From Pullichristensenella sp002068815 (GTDB lineage: Bacteria; Bacillota; Clostridia; Christensenellales; Aristaeellaceae), in the NCBI GenBank assembly GCA_040772885.1, contig JAXGXF010000024.1, positions 1-10,633 of the forward strand: a stretch of 10,633 nt of DNA, written 5' to 3'. Made by a program: the position numbers and the translations under genes. This document shows, one piece after another, positions 6,101-10,633 of the stretch; position 1 is the stretch's first letter; each line of letters begins with the position of its first letter. The notes under the pieces are model-generated. The model did no database searches and was not told the DNA's origin. It saw only the letters and a program-made list of their open reading frames with translations.

Positions 6101-6796
6101 ATGGAAAACCCGAACAACCGCATTGTGGCCGCCGGCAGGCTGGAGGACATGCCGGTGCTGAGCCACGAGGTCATGCGCGAGCCGTTCTACACGGGAATGC
6201 TCTTGGTCAAGCGCCTCTCGGGGGCGATGGACCGCATCCCCGTGACCATCCCCGGAAAAATCCTCGCGCTCTGCGACAATCCCGTCGGGCGGCTGATGCT
6301 TTTTCAGGGGCAGGTGCGCTCGTACAACAAGGTCGTGGACGGCGCGGGCAGGCTGATGGTGACGATGTTCGTGCAGAGCATGTACGAGACGCAGGAGAAC
6401 GAGACGCTGAACAAGGTGAGCCTCGTGGGCGCGCTGTGCAAGCCCCCGATCTACCGCTCGACGCCGTTCGGCCGCGAAATCTGCGACATGATGCTCGCGG
6501 TCAACCGCGCGTTCGGCAAGAGCGACTACATCCCCTGCATCGCCTGGGGGCGCAACGCGCAGTACGCGGCGCGGTTTCGCGTCGGCGACCGGCTGAAGCT
6601 GACGGGAAGGCTTCAGTCCCGCGAGTATCAGAAGCTGATGGACAACGGCGAGTACCTCGTGCGCAACGCCTACGAGGTCTCCGCCTTCACGCTCGAGGCC
6701 ACGGACGCCGCTCCGGACTTCGCCTCGGCGCCGCCTGTCGATACCAGGCTCGAATTTGAACGGCTCCGGCAGGAGGAAACCCGCACCGCGGAATGA
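6101..6796 (+). CDS. SSB-like single-stranded DNA-binding protein with two OB folds
   Basis: A 231-residue protein. The second half (about 103-198) is a clear SSB-type OB fold: NKVSLVGALCKPPIYRSTPFG, then REICDMMLAVNRAFG...DYIPCIAWGRNAQYA, VGDRLKLTGRLQSREY and ending in EVSAFTLEA. Residues 5-95 look like a second, more divergent OB fold (RIVAAGRLEDMPVLSHE..., then GRLMLFQGQVRSY). This tandem arrangement is known from clostridial SSB-like proteins and differs from the classical SSB with one OB fold. The C terminus ends in EETRTAE and lacks the acidic DDDIPF-type tip that recruits partner enzymes, so it is probably not the main replicative SSB. The ATG has GAGGTG five bases upstream. It is a single-gene unit closed by a strong terminator, divergent from the WG-repeat gene. 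Confidence 0.85.
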   Translation: MENPNNRIVAAGRLEDMPVLSHEVMREPFYTGMLLVKRLSGAMDRIPVTIPGKILALCDNPVGRLMLFQGQVRSYNKVVDGAGRLMVTMFVQSMYETQENETLNKVSLVGALCKPPIYRSTPFGREICDMMLAVNRAFGKSDYIPCIAWGRNAQYAARFRVGDRLKLTGRLQSREYQKLMDNGEYLVRNAYEVSAFTLEATDAAPDFASAPPVDTRLEFERLRQEETRTAE

Positions 6797-6811
6797 CCCG
6801 AAATCTGCCGT

Positions 6812-6837
6812 ACCGGGGGGCGAACCCCCGGTTTTTT
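6812..6837 (+). terminator. Rho-independent terminator after the SSB-like gene
   Basis: ACCGGGGG (6812-6819) pairs with CCCCCGGT (6825-6832), an 8-bp stem with a GCGAA loop, followed by a run of six T (6832-6837). Confidence 0.9.
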
Positions 6838-6847
6838 GCGCGGCGAT

Positions 6848-6876
6848 TTGCATTTTTCACGCGTTTGCGGTATAAT
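6848..6876 (+). promoter_or_regulatory. Promoter of the patatin-like gene
   Basis: TTGCAT (6848-6853), 17 bases, then a perfect TATAAT (6871-6876). The -35 keeps only TTG, but the -10 and spacing are ideal. The expected start near 6883 gives a leader of about 23 nt. Confidence 0.75.
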
Positions 6877-6905
6877 GGAACCCTTGCGAGGGGGTATCAA
6901 ACAGA

Positions 6906-8168
6906 ATGAGGCGTGCGTTGGTGTTCAGCGGCGGCGGCTCGCGCGGCTCGTATGAGGTGGGCGCGTGGCAGGCGCTGAGCGAGCTGTGCATACGGTTTCA
7001 GATGTGCTTCGGGACGTCGATCGGCGCGATCAACGCGGCGGCGGTGCTGCAGGGCGATATCGAGTCGGCGGTCCACCTGTGGGACAACATGACGAGCGAC
7101 CGCATCATCTCGACGAACTCGGAGCAGGCGTTCCAGATCGAGCGCATGTTCAACCGCAAGCGCGACCTGCTGCCGTTTTTGCTCGAGCACGCGCGGCAGC
7201 TGCGCGTGGACATAGCGCCCCTGGAGGCGCTCCTGCGCGAGCACCTGGACGAGAGGCGCGTGCGCGCGTCCGGCATGGACTTCGGGCTGATCGCGCTCCG
7301 ATTTCCGTCCTTGTCGCCGGCGCACCGGACGCTCGCGACGATCCCCGAGGGACGGCTGATCGACTGGATCATCGCGTCCGCCTCGTGCTTCCCGGTGTTC
7401 CCGACGCGCCAGATCGACGGCGACCGCTACATCGACGGCGGCTATTACGACAACCTGCCGATCGACATGGCGATACGCGCCGGCGCGGACGAGGTCGTCG
7501 CGGTCGACATCCACCCCATGCACACGCACCCGGAGTACCAGCGGATGCCGTTTCTGACGACGATCATGCCCAGGCGATCGCTCGGCAACTTCCTCGACTT
7601 CAACGCGGACGTGCTCAAGCGCAACCGCCTGATCGGCTACTACGACGCGATGAAGAAATTCGGGCGGTTCGACGGGCTCTTCTACACGTTCACGCGGCTC
7701 AACGACCTGCGCGCGACGACCGCCGGCCGGCGGTTCATGACCGAGGTCGCCGCGTTCGACGCGATCGCCGTCACGCGCGTGACGATCGGCTCGAAGATGG
7801 TGCAGGCGCCGGTGATCTCGGCGATCGAATCGGACCTCCCGGAGGCGTCGCTTACGTACAAGCAGGTGTACATCCGCGGGCTCGAGCTCGCCGCGGCGAA
7901 GCTCGGCTTCAACGAGGCCGCGATCTACGACGCGGACGAACTGACCGGACGGATTCTTTCCTATATCTCGGCGGCCGAGGACGCGCCGGAACTCCGGAGC
8001 GTGCAGGACGTCGAGGCGCTGATGAAGCTGAGCGACCGGCAGATCATCGCGTCGATGCTCCGGTGCCTGCGCGACAACGGCCGGTTCCCGGAGATGTGGA
8101 TCGGCGACCTCGCGGAGCTGCCCGGCCACGCGGCCGCGGCGCTGTACCTCAAGTGCGCGTGCGGATAG
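6906..8168 (+). CDS. Patatin-like phospholipase family protein
   Basis: A 420-residue protein. The N-terminal half is a patatin domain, a Ser-Asp dyad acyl hydrolase acting on phospholipids or other acyl esters. Visible parts: oxyanion-hole loop GGGSRG (9-14), nucleophile elbow GTSIG with Ser38 (36-40), the ASASCFPVFP segment (157-166) and DGGYYDNLP with catalytic Asp177 (177-185). All key residues are present, so it should be active. The region after about residue 210 is a C-terminal extension with no domain I recognise. There is no signal peptide, so a cytoplasmic or membrane-peripheral location is likely. The ATG has a GAGGGGG site about 10 bases upstream. The gene is a single unit with its own promoter and terminator. 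Its true substrate and role are unknown. Confidence 0.9.
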   Translation: MRRALVFSGGGSRGSYEVGAWQALSELCIRFQMCFGTSIGAINAAAVLQGDIESAVHLWDNMTSDRIISTNSEQAFQIERMFNRKRDLLPFLLEHARQLRVDIAPLEALLREHLDERRVRASGMDFGLIALRFPSLSPAHRTLATIPEGRLIDWIIASASCFPVFPTRQIDGDRYIDGGYYDNLPIDMAIRAGADEVVAVDIHPMHTHPEYQRMPFLTTIMPRRSLGNFLDFNADVLKRNRLIGYYDAMKKFGRFDGLFYTFTRLNDLRATTAGRRFMTEVAAFDAIAVTRVTIGSKMVQAPVISAIESDLPEASLTYKQVYIRGLELAAAKLGFNEAAIYDADELTGRILSYISAAEDAPELRSVQDVEALMKLSDRQIIASMLRCLRDNGRFPEMWIGDLAELPGHAAAALYLKCACG

Positions 8169-8195
8169 CGCGCGGATAACGGAATATTAACCCCC

Positions 8196-8219
8196 GGCGG
8201 CCGAAAAGCCGCCATTTTT
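8196..8219 (+). terminator. Rho-independent terminator after the patatin-like gene
   Basis: GGCGGC (8196-8201) pairs with GCCGCC (8208-8213), with a CGAAAA loop, followed by ATTTTT (8214-8219). The stem is short but entirely G-C. Confidence 0.8.
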
Positions 8220-8239
8220 CATGCTGCGTTCATACTTTT

Positions 8240-8271
8240 TTGTCCGTGCCGCCAAGAAGTATGGGTACAAT
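8240..8271 (+). promoter_or_regulatory. Probable ftsH promoter
   Basis: TACAAT (8266-8271) is a good -10 in the right place, giving a leader of roughly 14 nt. The nearest -35-like element, TTGTCC (8240-8245), is 20 bases away, longer than ideal, so an activator or another sigma factor is possible. No CIRCE or CtsR heat-shock operator was found. Confidence 0.4.
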
Positions 8272-8283
8272 ACGCATATACGG

Positions 8284-8289
8284 AAGGAG
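8284..8289 (+). promoter_or_regulatory. ftsH ribosome-binding site with ambiguous spacing
   Basis: AAGGAG ends only two bases before the ATG at 8292 and eleven bases before the in-frame ATG at 8301. The first spacing is short and the second long, so the site does not settle which codon starts FtsH. Confidence 0.5.
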
Positions 8290-8291
8290 AG

Positions 8292-10151
8292 ATGGCTCAA
8301 ATGAATGAAAACGGAGCGCCGAGAAAGTCGCTCTTGTACAATCTGATGATCACGTTTTTCATCGTGCTGTTGCTCAACGCGTTCGTATTCCCGTCGTTTG
8401 TCAAGCCCAAGGTAGCGGAGGTCGGCTACGACGAATTCCTGCGGAAGCTCGACGCGGGCACCGTGACGGAGGTCGCGCTCGAGGGCGACGCGCTGACCTT
8501 CGCCGCCGCCGAGGACGGCGGCGAGGCGCTCTACAAGACCGGCGCGTGGCCGGACGGCGACCTGACGAACCGGCTTCTTGAGCACCCCGAGGTCAAGTTC
8601 TCCGCCGAAGTCGTCGAGGAGGCATCGCCCCTGATGAATCTGCTGCTCGGCTGGATACTGCCGATCGCGGTGTTTATCGGCCTCGGGCAGCTTCTCATGC
8701 GCGGCATGCAGAAGCGGATGGGCGGCGGGCTGAACGCGATGAGCTTCGGCAAGTCCAGCGCGAAGATCTACGCCGAGAGCGAGACCGGCGTCACGTTCCA
8801 GGACGTCGCCGGCGAGGACGAGGCGAAGGAGGCGCTGACCGAGATCGTCAACTTCCTGCACGACCCGGACAAATACGCGGCGATCGGCGCGAAGCTCCCG
8901 AAGGGCGCGCTGCTCGTCGGCCCGCCGGGCACCGGCAAGACGCTGCTCGCGAAGGCCGTCGCCGGCGAGGCGAAGGTGCCGTTCTTCTCGATGTCGGGCT
9001 CGGAGTTCGTCGAGATGTTCGTCGGCATGGGCGCGGCGAAGGTGCGCGACCTGTTCAAGCAGGCGGGCGAGAAGGCGCCGTGCATCGTGTTCATCGACGA
9101 GATCGACACGATCGGCAAGAAGCGCGACGGCGGCATGATCGGCGGAAACGACGAGCGCGAGCAGACGCTGAACCAGCTTTTGACCGAGATGGACGGCTTC
9201 GACGCGAACAAGGGCGTCGTGATCCTCGGCGCGACGAACCGGCCCGACTCGCTCGACAAGGCGCTTCTGCGCCCCGGCCGGTTCGACCGGCGGATACCCG
9301 TCGAGCTCCCGGACCTGCAGGGCCGCGAGGCAATCCTCAGGGTGCACGCGAAGCACGTGAAGCTCGAGCCTGGCATCGATTTCTCGGCGATCGCGCGCGC
9401 GACCTCCGGCGCGTCCGGCGCGGAGCTCGCGAACATCATCAACGAGGCCGCGCTGCGCGCCGTCCGCGAGGGCCGCGAGCGGGTCGGGCAGGCGGATCTG
9501 CAGGAGTCCGTCGAGGTCGTCGCCGCCGGCTATCAGAAGAAGAACAAGGTACTCTCCGACCGCGAGAAGCGCATCGTCGCCTACCACGAGGTCGGCCACG
9601 CGCTCGTCGCCGCGCTGCAGACCGGCGCCGCGCCGGTCACGAAGATCACGATCGTGCCGCGCACCTCCGGCGCGCTCGGCTACACGATGCAGGTCGAGGA
9701 GAGCGAGCGGTTCCTGATGAGCCGCGAGGACATATTGAACAAGATCGCCGTGCTCGTCGGCGGCCGCGCGGCGGAGGAAGCCGTGTTCGGCTCGATCACG
9801 ACCGGCGCCGCGAACGACATCGAGCAGGCGACGCGCCTCACCCGCGCGATGGTCACGCGCTACGGTATGTCGGACGCGTTCGGCATGGTCGCGCTCGAGG
9901 CGCTGACGAACCAGTACCTGGGCGGCGACGCGTCGCTCGCGTGCTCGAACGAGACCGCCGCCGAGATCGACCGGCAGGTCATCGCGATCGTCCGCGAGCA
10001 GTACGAAAGGGTATCGAAGCTGCTGCGCGACAACATGGAGGCGCTGAACCGCGTCGCGGAGTACCTCTACCGCGAGGAAACGATCACCGGCGAGCAGTTC
10101 CTCGAAATCCTCCGCCCGAAGGCGCTCGAAGGTGGCGAACAGGTCGCGTAA
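8292..10151 (+). CDS. ftsH: ATP-dependent zinc metalloprotease FtsH
   Basis: A 619-residue membrane AAA+ protease of normal FtsH length. It forms hexamers that pull misfolded membrane proteins and regulatory proteins into a zinc protease chamber. Order: TM1 (about 13-33), extracytoplasmic domain (34-112), TM2 (113-136), AAA+ module with Walker A GPPGTGKT (210-217), pore loop FVG (243-245), Walker B IVFIDE (265-270) and second region of homology ATNRPD...RPGRFDR with its arginines (314-333). The M41 peptidase follows, with HEVGH (432-436) and the third zinc ligand Asp509 in NDIEQAT. All catalytic residues are intact. The start may be ATG 8292 or ATG 8301 (three residues shorter). It stands alone with its own promoter and terminator; tilS and hpt, frequent neighbours in Firmicutes, are absent from the window. 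Confidence 0.97.
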   Translation: MAQMNENGAPRKSLLYNLMITFFIVLLLNAFVFPSFVKPKVAEVGYDEFLRKLDAGTVTEVALEGDALTFAAAEDGGEALYKTGAWPDGDLTNRLLEHPEVKFSAEVVEEASPLMNLLLGWILPIAVFIGLGQLLMRGMQKRMGGGLNAMSFGKSSAKIYAESETGVTFQDVAGEDEAKEALTEIVNFLHDPDKYAAIGAKLPKGALLVGPPGTGKTLLAKAVAGEAKVPFFSMSGSEFVEMFVGMGAAKVRDLFKQAGEKAPCIVFIDEIDTIGKKRDGGMIGGNDEREQTLNQLLTEMDGFDANKGVVILGATNRPDSLDKALLRPGRFDRRIPVELPDLQGREAILRVHAKHVKLEPGIDFSAIARATSGASGAELANIINEAALRAVREGRERVGQADLQESVEVVAAGYQKKNKVLSDREKRIVAYHEVGHALVAALQTGAAPVTKITIVPRTSGALGYTMQVEESERFLMSREDILNKIAVLVGGRAAEEAVFGSITTGAANDIEQATRLTRAMVTRYGMSDAFGMVALEALTNQYLGGDASLACSNETAAEIDRQVIAIVREQYERVSKLLRDNMEALNRVAEYLYREETITGEQFLEILRPKALEGGEQVA

Positions 10152-10159
10152 CCGACACG

Positions 10160-10193
10160 GAAGCCGGCGTGCATGCGCCGGCTTCGCATTTTT
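10160..10193 (+). terminator. Rho-independent terminator after ftsH
   Basis: GAAGCCGGCG (10160-10169) pairs perfectly with CGCCGGCTTC (10176-10185), a 10-bp stem with a 6-base loop, followed by GCA and TTTTT (10189-10193). Confidence 0.88.
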
Positions 10194-10198
10194 GGGCG

Positions 10199-10228
10199 TT
10201 GCACCAAAACCGCTCCCCGTCATAGTAT
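10199..10228 (+). promoter_or_regulatory. Probable promoter of the cysteine-rich protein gene
   Basis: TTGCAC (10199-10204), 18 bases, then TAGTAT (10223-10228). Both boxes are partial matches. It starts just after the ftsH terminator and gives a leader of about 40 nt. Confidence 0.45.
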
Positions 10229-10235
10229 GCAGCGT

Positions 10236-10247
10236 GGGCGGCCGCCC
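10236..10247. repeat. 12-base palindrome GGGCGGCCGCCC in the leader
   Basis: A perfect self-complementary 12-mer lies just downstream of the predicted start of transcription and 26 bases before the ATG of the cysteine-rich gene. It could be an operator. As RNA it could only fold with a strained loop. Chance in GC-rich DNA cannot be excluded. Confidence 0.3.
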
Positions 10248-10273
10248 GCATTCTATCCGAGGAGGAATGAACC

Positions 10274-10633
10274 ATGTCTTTTTACAGCTACAAGAATGCA
10301 AACGCGGAGGTAAGTCCCGGGACCGTGAACGGGAACATCCTCACGGGGCTGAACCAGCGCGTGTGCATCCAGGTGAAAAACGTCTACGACTCGTGTCTGA
10401 ACCAGACGCAACTTGACGACAAGAGGATCGTCGTCTCCAACATCGTGCCGGTCATCCCGGGCGATTGCCGCTCCGCGAACGCGAACTCGGGCTGCAACTG
10501 CAGCTGCGAGGACAACGTCTGCTCCTGCAGATGCAACGTCTGCGGCCAGCCGATCACCCACGAACAGGCCGTGGAGAACGCCGAGAACAGCCCCTGCCCC
10601 CTGCCGACCCCCTGCGGAACGTGGACCTTCGAG
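10274..10633 (+). CDS. Cysteine-rich protein of unknown function, 3' end outside window
   Basis: The first 120 residues of a gene that runs off the right edge. I do not recognise the family. The ATG has GAGGAGG (10259-10265) eight bases upstream. Visible parts: a hydrophilic N terminus without signal peptide or membrane segment, a segment RVCIQVKNVYDSCLNQTQL (29-47) that looks like a conserved block, a beta-prone stretch RIVVSNIVPVIPGDC (51-65), then a dense cysteine cluster CNCSCEDNVCSCRCNVCG (74-91), and CPLPTPCG (108-115). There are 12 cysteines in 120 residues. The alternating CxC and final CxxCG pattern could bind metal (zinc or Fe-S) or form disulfides as in spore-coat or surface proteins. 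Both ideas are inference. The gene has its own probable promoter after the ftsH terminator. Confidence 0.75.
   Translation, partial: MSFYSYKNANAEVSPGTVNGNILTGLNQRVCIQVKNVYDSCLNQTQLDDKRIVVSNIVPVIPGDCRSANANSGCNCSCEDNVCSCRCNVCGQPITHEQAVENAENSPCPLPTPCGTWTFE

Noticed and set aside
5954..6853. The WG-repeat reading frame stays open far upstream and would allow a protein of 789 residues
   Set aside because: The extra N-terminal part overlaps the SSB-like gene antisense, is Arg/His/Val-rich as expected of a shadow frame, and the ATG at 5953 starts a signal peptide with a good ribosome site.
6897..8129. A 410-residue open frame antisense to the patatin-like gene
   Set aside because: It has shadow-frame composition and no ribosome site, while the + strand gene has catalytic motifs, promoter and terminator.
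8221..8291. Heat-shock operator (CIRCE or CtsR box) upstream of ftsH
   Set aside because: Neither the TTAGCACTC-N9-GAGTGCTAA repeat nor GGTCAAA repeats are present.
8187..10301. A 704-residue open frame antisense to ftsH
   Set aside because: It mirrors FtsH in GC-rich codons, is dominated by Arg, Ala, Leu and Asp, has no domain-like motifs, and crosses two terminators.

Overview
The window is GC-rich, densely coded bacterial chromosome. It most likely comes from a high-GC member of the Firmicutes (class Clostridia or a close relative). Pointers to this are a stand-alone PyrR, a DegV-family protein, an AbrB/SpoVT regulator heading an ABC-2 exporter operon, an SSB-like protein with two OB folds of the clostridial kind, strong AGGAGG ribosome-binding sites and sigma-A-type promoters close to TTGACA-N17-TATAAT. 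The lineage is an inference from gene content. No rRNA, tRNA, CRISPR array, insertion sequence or phage gene was seen.

Layout. Bases 1-183 contain no convincing gene, but 5-167 folds on the + strand into a long, nearly continuous rod with a branched tip. It looks like a structured non-coding RNA of a class I do not recognise. It faces the 3' end of pyrR (minus, 184-720). pyrR and a DegV-family lipid-binding protein (plus, 869-1732) diverge from a short region holding a perfect inverted repeat built around the pyrR -35 box. A hairpin terminator separates degV from a convergent three-gene minus-strand operon (3496 down to 1786): AbrB-like regulator, ABC ATPase, ABC-2 permease, joined by 4-base ATGA stop/start overlaps. 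That operon has a consensus promoter with a palindrome over the likely transcription start, packed against the terminator of the next operon upstream.

Bases 3608-5953 (minus) encode two exported proteins in one operon: a WG-repeat protein and a PstS-like substrate-binding protein. No transporter permease or ATPase lies beside them. Diverging from these is the two-OB-fold SSB-like gene (6101-6796, plus). After its terminator come three plus-strand genes, each with its own promoter: a patatin-like phospholipase (6906-8168), the membrane AAA+ zinc protease FtsH (8292-10151), and the start of an unrecognised cysteine-rich protein (10274 to beyond the right edge).

Most of the content is housekeeping or ordinary accessory: pyrimidine sensing, lipid handling, ssDNA binding, membrane protein quality control and a small exporter. 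The least explained items are the 5-167 RNA-like structure, the WG-repeat/PstS-like pair, and the cysteine-rich protein at the right edge. I see no clear evidence of a new defence system or mobile element.
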